Of a stretch of DNA of 64,000 nt, positions 52,487 to 62,250 are shown piece by piece (the first letter of the stretch is position 1; every line of letters starts with the position of its first letter). Origin of the DNA: Rhizobium oryzihabitans. Lineage in GTDB: Bacteria; Pseudomonadota; Alphaproteobacteria; Rhizobiales; Rhizobiaceae. A model generated the notes under the pieces. It did not search any database, was not told where the DNA came from, and saw nothing but the letters and a program-made list of their open reading frames with translations. Position numbers and translations under genes: made by a program. The stretch is taken from the NCBI RefSeq assembly GCF_010669145.1, contig NZ_CP048635.1:1868501-1932500 (forward strand). Direction: 5' to 3'.

Positions 52487-53965
52487 TTATTTTCCCTTGC
52501 GCCCGGCAAAGCCGCGCTCACGCGCCCAGATGACGGCGGCGGTGCGGCGGTTCACGCCGATCTTGCCGTAAAGCGATGCAATATGGTTTCGGATCGTGTG
52601 TTTGGAAAGGTGAAGCCTTTCGCTCATCTCCTTGTCGCTGCAACCGTCACAGATCAGCGACAGGATTTCCTCCTCGCGATCCGTCAGGTCCTTCAGCGAG
52701 GCGGACGGCGTTGCCCTGCTTGCGTTCTGCCGCAGTCCCGCCAGCCTCTCGACAACAGTGCGGCTGAACCAGGAGGTATCGGTCATCACGCTCTCGATCG
52801 CTTCGATCAGTTCATTCTCCGACCGTCTCCTCTCGGTCACATCCTGTATCGCCCAGATGACACATTGCTGGTCGTTGATTTCGGCGCGCTCGGCGGAAAC
52901 GATGCACTCGGCGGCACCACCATCGCTCAGCTTCATGCGCATGTTTTCGTTGCGAATGGGGATATTGTCCCGCAGCCGCTTTTCCAGATCCCGGCGGGCC
53001 GAAACGTCTTCCCAAAGCCGCAATTCGCTTGCCGTCTTGCCCACCACCTCTGCCTCCTTGCGCCCGCATAATTGCAGGAAGGCGTCATTGACTTCGGTCA
53101 GAACGAAATCCTCCAGCCTCGAGACGGCGGCCGGTGCCGGTGACAGGCGAAATGACTTGAAGAACCGCTCCTCGCTCTGGCGCAGCGCATTCTGGGCTTT
53201 GCGGCGTCCATCAAGATCGGCGAAAGTGAAGAGCATGCAGGGCTCTTCGGCAACTGCGATCGTCTCGCCCGCAACGATGACCAGCCGGTCGCCTCCCTGT
53301 ATCGGAATGAGCGCTTCCCGCTGGCGGATGACCCTGCCTTCATGCAGCCTCTTCAGTGCGTCTTCACCGGTATCGCAAGCGGAAAACAGCCCGAGTTCCT
53401 CGACGCTGATGCCGATGATTTCCTCGCGCGTAAAGCCCGTCATTTCAAGGAAGCCCTGATTGACGCGGATGAATCGCTCATCCTCCAGACGGCAGATCAG
53501 GCCGGGGGCGGGATTGGCATTGAAGGCGCTCTCAAAGCGTGCCTCCGCCTCAAAGCGCGGCGTCTCGTCGCGAATGATAAGGACCAGAACATCAGGTTTG
53601 GCGCCCGCATCTTCGAGAATAAGCCCGCGCACGGTGTGCACCCGGCTTTCCGCCTCGTCACCGCTTGGCAGTACCTCCACCGTCACCTCGTCAAAAGTCT
53701 CGCCGCCCAGGAGCCGCTCCAGCGGATATTGTCCTTCACCGAGCAGATGATTGTTGCGATAGCGGAGCGTGAATCTGCGCCTGTAATCGACAGCATTCTC
53801 GCCAAGGTCCGACAGGGCCTCAATGCGGTGCATCTCAAGCGCCGCCCTGTTCGCCCAGGCGATCGTCCCGTCATTCTCGAGGAGGATAAGCCCGTCGCTC
53901 AGCCCGGCTATGAGGTTTTGCAGCACCAGCCGGTTGATCTTGGGAATGTTTACGCTGTCGTCCAT
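52487..53965 (-). CDS. PAS-domain LuxR-type transcriptional regulator
   Basis: 492 residues: three PAS-like sensor segments (about 10-120, 130-250 and 260-390; for example PAPGLICRLEDERFIRVNQG and PAPAAVSRLEDFVLTEVNDA) and a C-terminal LuxR/FixJ helix-turn-helix (about 425-485; LTDREEEILSLICDGCSDKE). It has no histidine kinase or receiver domain, so it should sense a ligand, light or redox signal and bind DNA directly. The start is the ATG at 53965 with a weak GGGGCGAC upstream; an in-frame start 33 codons earlier is less likely. Transcribed towards the csbD/BON/DUF992 genes, which it may control. Confidence 0.82.
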   Translation of the reverse strand: MDDSVNIPKINRLVLQNLIAGLSDGLILLENDGTIAWANRAALEMHRIEALSDLGENAVDYRRRFTLRYRNNHLLGEGQYPLERLLGGETFDEVTVEVLPSGDEAESRVHTVRGLILEDAGAKPDVLVLIIRDETPRFEAEARFESAFNANPAPGLICRLEDERFIRVNQGFLEMTGFTREEIIGISVEELGLFSACDTGEDALKRLHEGRVIRQREALIPIQGGDRLVIVAGETIAVAEEPCMLFTFADLDGRRKAQNALRQSEERFFKSFRLSPAPAAVSRLEDFVLTEVNDAFLQLCGRKEAEVVGKTASELRLWEDVSARRDLEKRLRDNIPIRNENMRMKLSDGGAAECIVSAERAEINDQQCVIWAIQDVTERRRSENELIEAIESVMTDTSWFSRTVVERLAGLRQNASRATPSASLKDLTDREEEILSLICDGCSDKEMSERLHLSKHTIRNHIASLYGKIGVNRRTAAVIWARERGFAGRKGK

Positions 53966-54178
53966 GTCGCCCCGGCATTTTGATGGTTTGCGCACGTTAT
54001 AACGCGCGGTCTCGGCAAGTGTTGCGTTGGGCGTAGCGGACGGGAAATGCGTTCGGGTCAGCAATGCGACAGAGCCATGCTTTTCCTGCCCTCAAAAAAC
54101 GCTGCGTGCCTATATTTTGAGCGGCCATTTTTACCGCTCAAAAATGCGCTTGACGTTCGCGAAAATTTCTCAACAAAT

Positions 54179-54199
54179 GAACCAATGTGAGATTGGTTC
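54179..54199. promoter_or_regulatory. Candidate autoregulatory operator of GntR regulator
   Basis: GAACCAAT (54179-54186) and ATTGGTTC (54192-54199) form a perfect inverted repeat with a five-base spacer, 15 bases before the GTG start of the GntR gene. Confidence 0.55.
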
Positions 54200-54214
54200 A
54201 ACTAATGGTGCGAC

Positions 54215-54987
54215 GTGGCGGCAGGCCCTAACGACAACTCCAACTACGCCCTGGCGAAGCTGCGCGTGTATATTCAGACGCAGGATCTCGCGAAGGACGG
54301 CCGTTTGCCGACGGAGCGGGCCTTTGCGGAAACCTTCAATGTCGGCCGTCGTGCGGTTCGCCGGGCACTTGAGGTTCTGGAGGCTGAAGGGCTGATCTGG
54401 CGGCGTCAGGGGCGGGGACCTTTGTGGGTGAAAAACCGGATGATTGGTCCGCTCAGGTCACCGAACTGGTCGCCGGCACCGACATCATGGAAATCATGGA
54501 GGTGCGTCTGCGCATTGAGCCGCAACTGGCGCAGCTTGCGGCCATGCGCGCCAAGCCCGCCGAGGTGGAGCGTATGCGCGCCCTCGTCCAGAAGACCGGC
54601 CAGAGCACGGATGCCGACGCCAAGGAATTATGGGATGGTTCGCTGCACCGTCAGATCGCCCAGAGCGCCGGCAACAGGCTCTTCCTGTCGATTTTTGACG
54701 TCGTCAACCGCATTCGCCAGGACGATGCCTGGCAGTCGATACGAGAACTTGCCCGCCGTACCGGCACGAATGGCAGGGCTTCTTTCGAGCAGCATATGGC
54801 CATCGTTGACGCCATAGCCGACCGCGATCCAGCCAGAGCCGGAGAAGCGATGCGCCAGCATCTTCTCATGCATCAGGAGAGGCTGATCCGCGCCACGTCG
54901 CTTGGGTTTCAGGACGAGAAGGCCGCAGAAGACAGCGCGCCCCAAAGCCCAGACGAAGCCGACCAACCGCTTACGCCGGCCTCATAG
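54215..54987 (+). pseudogene. GntR-family (FCD) regulator, frameshifted
   Basis: About 257 residues if repaired. The winged helix is seen at about 10-75 (LPTERAFAETFNVGRRAVRR; LEVLEAEGLIWRRQGRG) and the FCD domain in the other frame (EIMEVRLRIEPQLAQLAAM, SLHRQIAQSAGN, FEQHMAIVDAI). The break is at GGGG (54414-54417); one added G gives RGTFVGEKPDDW and joins both parts. The start is probably GTG 54215. It precedes a glutathione/peptide-type importer operon that it most likely regulates. Confidence 0.82.
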
Positions 54988-55071
54988 GCCGCGGACCAAA
55001 ACCTGTCGGTTTCGGCCGGCCAATGACAAAAACAACGAAAAAACAAAGACAACCAGACCAGAGGATGGAAC

Positions 55072-56580
55072 ATGAAGAAGATATACACATTGACTGCGGC
55101 CCTGTTGGCCAGTGCGTTCCTGACGGCACCGGCGATGGCCTCCGAATTGCGCATCGGCCTCAACGATGACGCGGATGTACTTGATCCCGCGCAATCGCGC
55201 ACCTTCGTCGGCCGTATCGTTTACACCGCCATGTGCGACAAGCTGGTCGACATTTCCCAGGACATGAAGATCGTTCCCCAGCTTGCCACAGAATGGGCCT
55301 GGTCCGAAGGCGGCAAGGTGCTGACGATGAAGATCCGCGACGGTGTGAAGTTCCACGATGGCGAGACGCTGGATGCAGCCGCTGTCGTCGCCACCATCGA
55401 GCGCAACATGACCCTGCCGGAATCCCGCCGCAAGAGCGAGCTTTCTTCGGTCGAGAAGGTTGAGGCCACCGGGCCGCTGGAGGTCAAGTTCACGCTGAAG
55501 ACGCCTGACGTTACGCTGCTTGCCCAGCTTTCCGACCGCGCCGGCATGATCGTCGCGCCGAAGGCGGCCAAGGAACTGGGCGCGAATTTCGGCTCCAAGC
55601 CGGTCTGCGCCGGACCGTTCAAATTTGTCGAGCGCATCCAGCAGGACCGTATCGTGCTCGAAAAATTCGCCGATTATTGGGACAAGGACAAGATCAAGGT
55701 CGACAAAATCGTCTATCTGCCGATCCCCGATACCACGGTGAAGCTTGCAAACCTGCGCTCGGGCGATCTTGATATTGCCGAGCGCATCTCGGCATCGGAC
55801 GCGGAATCCGTGAAGAACGACGCCAACCTGACCTATGCCGACGTGATTGGTCCGGGTTACATGGCCATGTATGTCAACATCAATAATGGTCCGCGTGCGG
55901 ATAATCCGCTCGGCAAGGACAAGCGCCTGCGTCAGGCTTTCTCTTACGCGATTGACCGCGAAGCGATCGGCCAGATCGTCTTTGAGGGCACTTCCAAGGC
56001 CGGCAATCAGTCGTTCCCGCCCACAAGCCCCTGGTTCAACCAGAACCTGGCCGTGCCGCCCCGCGATATCGACAAGGCCAAGCAGCTGATGAAGGAGGCG
56101 GGCTACGAGACGCTCGACGTCGAACTTCAGCACGCCAACAACACCACGCAGACGCAGATGATGCAGGTGATCCAGTCCATGGTGGCGGAAGCCGGTTTCA
56201 ACGTGACCCTGAAGGCCACGGAGTTCGCGACGCTGCTTTCCGAACAGACCGCCGGCAACTACCAGCTCAGCCGTTCCGACTGGTCCGGTCGTATCGATCC
56301 CGATGGCAATCTTCACCAGTTTGTCACCTGCAAGGGCGGCATCAACGATGTGAAATATTGCAATCCTGAAGTCGACAAGCTGCTGAATGAAGCACGCGCC
56401 TCGACTGAGGATGCGGTCCGCAAGGAAAAATACGATGCGGCAAGCGTCATCCTCAACGATGACATGCCAATCATCTATCTCGGCCACCAGCCCTATGCCT
56501 ATGCCATCTCCAAGAAGGTCAAGGGCTGGGAGCCATCGCCTGATGGCATGATCCGCCTTCTCGGTGTGAGCAAGGACTAA
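55072..56580 (+). CDS. Peptide/glutathione-type binding protein, SBP family 5
   Basis: 502-residue periplasmic binding protein with a signal peptide (about 1-23, ending AMA-SEL). Motifs include ELRIGLNDDADVLDPAQSRT and LTMKIRDGVKFHDGETLDA. AGAGGATGG precedes the ATG. The operon resembles gsiBCD/gsiA plus a gamma-glutamyltransferase, so glutathione or another gamma-glutamyl compound is the likely ligand. Confidence 0.86.
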   Translation: MKKIYTLTAALLASAFLTAPAMASELRIGLNDDADVLDPAQSRTFVGRIVYTAMCDKLVDISQDMKIVPQLATEWAWSEGGKVLTMKIRDGVKFHDGETLDAAAVVATIERNMTLPESRRKSELSSVEKVEATGPLEVKFTLKTPDVTLLAQLSDRAGMIVAPKAAKELGANFGSKPVCAGPFKFVERIQQDRIVLEKFADYWDKDKIKVDKIVYLPIPDTTVKLANLRSGDLDIAERISASDAESVKNDANLTYADVIGPGYMAMYVNINNGPRADNPLGKDKRLRQAFSYAIDREAIGQIVFEGTSKAGNQSFPPTSPWFNQNLAVPPRDIDKAKQLMKEAGYETLDVELQHANNTTQTQMMQVIQSMVAEAGFNVTLKATEFATLLSEQTAGNYQLSRSDWSGRIDPDGNLHQFVTCKGGINDVKYCNPEVDKLLNEARASTEDAVRKEKYDAASVILNDDMPIIYLGHQPYAYAISKKVKGWEPSPDGMIRLLGVSKD

Positions 56581-56593
56581 GCGCTTCAAATCC

Positions 56594-56615
56594 GCCGCAC
56601 GGCTTGCCGTGCGGC
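56594..56615 (+). other. Hairpin after binding-protein gene
   Basis: GCCGCACGGC (56594-56603) and GCCGTGCGGC (56606-56615) form a perfect stem with a very short loop; no U-run. Confidence 0.7.
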
Positions 56616-56647
56616 CCTCCAGAACGTGTACGAACGGGGGCAATGCC

Positions 56648-57595
56648 ATGCCTGTCTACATCGGCAAGCGACTGCTTGTCGCGATCCCGACGCTTTTGAT
56701 CATCTCCATCTTCGTCTTCTCGCTGCAGAAACTGCTGCCCGGAGATCCGGTTCTCGCCATGGCGGGTGAGGAGCGAGACCCCGCGACGATCGAATTCCTG
56801 CGGGAGAAATATCGACTGAACGACCCGGTGCCGCTCCAGTACATCAACTGGCTGGGTGGCGTGGTGACCGGCGATTTCGGTATTTCGCTGCGGACCAATC
56901 AGCCCGTGCTGGAACTGATAGGCCAGAAGCTGCCGGTCACCATTCAGCTCGCGGTCATGGCGATGTTCTTCGCGATGGTCATCGGCATTCCGATCGGCAT
57001 TCTGGCCGCTGTCAAGAAAAACACATGGATCGATTACACGGCCAATATCGTGGCGCTTTCCGGCCTGTCGATCCCGAATTTCTGGCTCGGCATCATGCTG
57101 ATCCTGCTGGTGTCGGTCAAACTAGGCTGGCTGCCGGCATCCGGTTATGAATCGATCTTCGTCGACCCCGTCCGCTCCATCGAAACCATGATCATGCCCG
57201 CCTTCGTGCTGGGCAATGCGCTTGCGGCAACATTGATGCGTCATACGCGTTCGGCAATGGTCGCGGTGCTGAGCTCGGACTATATCCGCACCGCTCGCGC
57301 CAAGGGTCTTTCGCCGCGTGAAATCATCCTGTCGCACAGTTTTCGCAACGCGCTTCTGCCCGTCATCACGCTGCTGGCACTGCTTTTCGGTGAGTTGCTG
57401 GCCGGTGCGGTTCTGACGGAGCAGATCTTCACCATTCCCGGCTTCGGCAAGATGACCGTCGATGCGGTCTTCACCCGCGATTACGCCGTCGTCCAGGGCA
57501 TCGTGCTCTGCACCGCGGTCGGCTTCATCCTCATGAACCTGCTGGCGGACATCGCTTATGTCCTGCTTAACCCTCGCCTCAGGGCGACGATCTGA
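56648..57595 (+). CDS. ABC importer permease, DppB/GsiC type
   Basis: 315-residue inner-membrane permease with QKLLPGDPVLAMAGEE near the N-terminus and EAA loop (DYIRTARAKGLSPREIILSH). Start at ATG 56648, with ACGGGGGCAA upstream; the in-frame codon at 56609 is less likely. Followed after 11 bases by its partner. Confidence 0.86.
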   Translation: MPVYIGKRLLVAIPTLLIISIFVFSLQKLLPGDPVLAMAGEERDPATIEFLREKYRLNDPVPLQYINWLGGVVTGDFGISLRTNQPVLELIGQKLPVTIQLAVMAMFFAMVIGIPIGILAAVKKNTWIDYTANIVALSGLSIPNFWLGIMLILLVSVKLGWLPASGYESIFVDPVRSIETMIMPAFVLGNALAATLMRHTRSAMVAVLSSDYIRTARAKGLSPREIILSHSFRNALLPVITLLALLFGELLAGAVLTEQIFTIPGFGKMTVDAVFTRDYAVVQGIVLCTAVGFILMNLLADIAYVLLNPRLRATI

Positions 57596-57606
57596 GGCCC
57601 GATATC

Positions 57607-58479
57607 ATGACCGCTCTCGACCAAAACCTGTCCGTACCGGTGCCGAGGCAGGAAAGCCGCGCCTGGAAGAAAATGAAGCGCAACAAATCGGCGCTGGCCG
57701 GTCTGATTATCGTGCTTTTCTTCACGGTGCTTGCCGTTGCAGCACCCATCCTGCCGATTGCTGACCCGATTGCGACCAGCTGGTCGGCCATCCGCAAGGC
57801 GCCGTCCGCCGCCCATTGGCTTGGCACCGATGACCTCGGCCGCGACATTCTCTCGCGCATGATCTATGGCGCCCGCGCCTCTCTGATGGCCGGCGTCGTT
57901 TCCGTCATGATCGCGGTGGTCATCGGCGTGCCGTTCGGGCTGATTTCAGGTTATTTCGGCGGCTGGGTGGATATGGTCATATCGCGCATCACCGAAGCGC
58001 TGCTGGCCATGCCTTTCCTCATCATGGCGATTGCCCTTGCCGCCTTCCTCGGCCCGAGCCTTACCAATGCGATGATCGCCATCGGGCTTTCCGCCATGCC
58101 GATTTTCGTGCGGCTGACCCGCGGCCAGGTGCTGGCGGTCAAGATGGAAGACTATGTCGAGGGGGCAAGGTCGATTGGCCTCAACCACTTCGACATCATG
58201 ACGCGCTACATTCTGCCGAATGTCTTTGCCCCCATCATCGTGCAGGCAACCTTGACGGTTGCGACCGCCATCATCGCGGAAGCGAGCCTTTCCTTCCTCG
58301 GCCTTGGCCAGCAGGCACCGGCGCCGTCGTGGGGTTCGATGCTGAACACGGCAAAAAATTTCCTGAGTCAGGCGCCATGGATGACGATGTGGCCCGGCAT
58401 TGCAATTTTCCTCGTCGTCATAGGCTTCAATCTCCTCGGCGACGGCCTGCGTGACGCGCTCGATCCGCGCGAAGCATGA
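57607..58479 (+). CDS. ABC importer permease, DppC/GsiD type
   Basis: 290-residue permease with LGTDDLGRDILSRMIYG and EAA loop (DYVEGARSIGLNHFDIMTRY), about six membrane segments and the usual cytoplasmic N-terminus. The gamma-glutamyltransferase gene starts 22 bases downstream. Confidence 0.87.
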   Translation: MTALDQNLSVPVPRQESRAWKKMKRNKSALAGLIIVLFFTVLAVAAPILPIADPIATSWSAIRKAPSAAHWLGTDDLGRDILSRMIYGARASLMAGVVSVMIAVVIGVPFGLISGYFGGWVDMVISRITEALLAMPFLIMAIALAAFLGPSLTNAMIAIGLSAMPIFVRLTRGQVLAVKMEDYVEGARSIGLNHFDIMTRYILPNVFAPIIVQATLTVATAIIAEASLSFLGLGQQAPAPSWGSMLNTAKNFLSQAPWMTMWPGIAIFLVVIGFNLLGDGLRDALDPREA

Positions 58480-58501
58480 TTTCTCATAAGGAACTGACTG
58501 A

Positions 58502-60286
58502 ATGACCGAATTCACCACACGCCCCGAAATTCTCGGCACATTCGGCGTCGTCACGTCGACGCACTGGATCGCATCGTCGGTGGGCATGGCAATCCTCGAA
58601 AAGGGGGGCAATGCCTTCGACGCGGCGGTCGCCACCGGCTTCGTGCTACAGATCGTCGAACCGCATCTCTGCGGTCCGGGCGGCGACATGCCTGCGGTCT
58701 TTTATTCGAAGAAGAAGGACAAGGTCGAAGTCATCTGCGCGCAGGGTCCTGCTCCGAGCGGCGCGACGATCGAACATTATACATCCGAGGGGCTGAAGCT
58801 GATCCCCGGCGACGGGCTGCTCGCAACCGTCATTCCCGGAGCCTTCGACGGCTGGATGCTGATGCTGCGCGACTACGGCACGATGAGCGTCCGCGAGGTG
58901 CTGGAGCCCGCCATCTATTATGCCGAATACGGACATCCGACCCTGCCGCGCGTTTCTGCCACCATCAAGGGGCTTGCGGAATTCTTCGAGAAGGAATGGC
59001 CGACATCCTACGAGACCTGGCTGCCGGGCGGTGCCGCACCCGAACCGCATGCCCTTTTCCGGAACCCGGTTCTTGCGGAAACCTACAAGCGGATCGTCAC
59101 TGAATCCGAAGCGCGTTCGGGTCGCGAGAACCAGATCGAAGCGGCGCGTGATGCCTTCTACCGGGGTTTCGTAGCGGAAGCTATCGACACATACGTAAAG
59201 ACCGCCGAAGTCATGGATGCAAGCGGCACCAGGCACAGGGGCGTGCTGACGGCGCAGGACATGGCGGACTGGAGCGCGACCATCGAGGCGCCGCAGACGC
59301 TCGATTATCATGACTGGACGATTGCCAAGACGCCCGCATGGGGGCAGGGACCGGTTCTGTTGCAGTCGCTCGCCCTCTTGAAAGGCTTCGATCTCGCGGC
59401 CATGGACCCGTCCGGTCCCGATTTCATCCACACGATTGTTGAAGCCATGAAGCTCGCCTTTGCCGACCGTGAGGTCTATTACGGCGATCCGGAATTCGGC
59501 CAGATTCCGACGGAATATCTTCTCTCCGAGGGCTACAATGCCGGGCGTCGTAAACTGATCGGCAGCGAGGCATCGCTCGAGCTGCGTCCCGGCACCGTAC
59601 CGGGTTACGAAAAGCAGGTGGATGCCACCATGGCGATGCTGGCCGAGATGAGCGGCAAGGGCGCGGTTTACGAACCGACCATGTCGCATCTGACGGAAAA
59701 GCGCGGTGATACGGTGCATATCGACGTCATCGACCGCTGGGGCAACATGGTTTCCACCACGCCGTCGGGCGGCTGGCTGCAATCCTCGCCCATCGTGCCG
59801 GGCCTTGGTTTCGCGCTCAATTCCCGCGCCCAGATGTTCTGGCTGAAGGAAGGCCTGCCGACTTCGCTTGCTCCGGGAAAACGCCCGCGCACGACGCTGA
59901 CGCCATCGCTTGCGCTGCATCAGGGACGTCCTTCCATGGTCTTCGGCACGCCGGGCGGCGACCAGCAGGACCAATGGCAGCTGCCTTTCTTCCTGCGATA
60001 TGCGCATCACGGCAAGAACCTGCAGGCGGCCATCGACATGCCGCTTTTCCACACTTCGCATTTTCCGGGCTCGTTTTATCCGCGCACCAGCTCGCCGGGC
60101 GAAATCATGGTGGAAAGCACAGCGGGTGACATCACGCTGCAGGAGCTTCGCCGCCGTGGCCACAAGGTCACCGTTGCCGATGCCTGGTCGGTAGGGCGCC
60201 TGACCGCCGCGCGACGGGATGCCGACGGCCTGCTGCGGGCCGCGGCAACGCCGCGACTGATGCAGGCCTATGCGGTGGGGCGATAA
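58502..60286 (+). CDS. ggt: Gamma-glutamyltransferase (Ntn hydrolase)
   Basis: 594-residue gamma-glutamyltranspeptidase-family protein. Self-cleavage is expected before Thr404 (GDT-VHIDVIDRWGN), which becomes the nucleophile of the small subunit; the large-subunit segment GPGGDMPAVFYSK is also conserved. No signal peptide is visible, so it would act in the cytoplasm on an imported gamma-glutamyl compound, unlike periplasmic E. coli Ggt. Position between the permease and ATPase genes of the importer supports a joint uptake/hydrolysis unit. Cephalosporin acylase-like substrates are an alternative. Confidence 0.85.
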   Translation: MTEFTTRPEILGTFGVVTSTHWIASSVGMAILEKGGNAFDAAVATGFVLQIVEPHLCGPGGDMPAVFYSKKKDKVEVICAQGPAPSGATIEHYTSEGLKLIPGDGLLATVIPGAFDGWMLMLRDYGTMSVREVLEPAIYYAEYGHPTLPRVSATIKGLAEFFEKEWPTSYETWLPGGAAPEPHALFRNPVLAETYKRIVTESEARSGRENQIEAARDAFYRGFVAEAIDTYVKTAEVMDASGTRHRGVLTAQDMADWSATIEAPQTLDYHDWTIAKTPAWGQGPVLLQSLALLKGFDLAAMDPSGPDFIHTIVEAMKLAFADREVYYGDPEFGQIPTEYLLSEGYNAGRRKLIGSEASLELRPGTVPGYEKQVDATMAMLAEMSGKGAVYEPTMSHLTEKRGDTVHIDVIDRWGNMVSTTPSGGWLQSSPIVPGLGFALNSRAQMFWLKEGLPTSLAPGKRPRTTLTPSLALHQGRPSMVFGTPGGDQQDQWQLPFFLRYAHHGKNLQAAIDMPLFHTSHFPGSFYPRTSSPGEIMVESTAGDITLQELRRRGHKVTVADAWSVGRLTAARRDADGLLRAAATPRLMQAYAVGR

Positions 60287-60290
60287 AACC

Positions 60291-62102
<1,812 letters not shown>

Positions 62103-62250
62103 GGTTTGCAGCCGACGCCGATGGCCCGGGTGCCGTCGGTCTCTGCGCATTTTCTAAAAAGCACGCGTTTACATCTCCGCAATAATGACTAGGCTGGCGG
62201 CTCGTTATCAGGTCGATTGGTCTTCCGCAGGAAAGCGGCTGGAGAAATTT

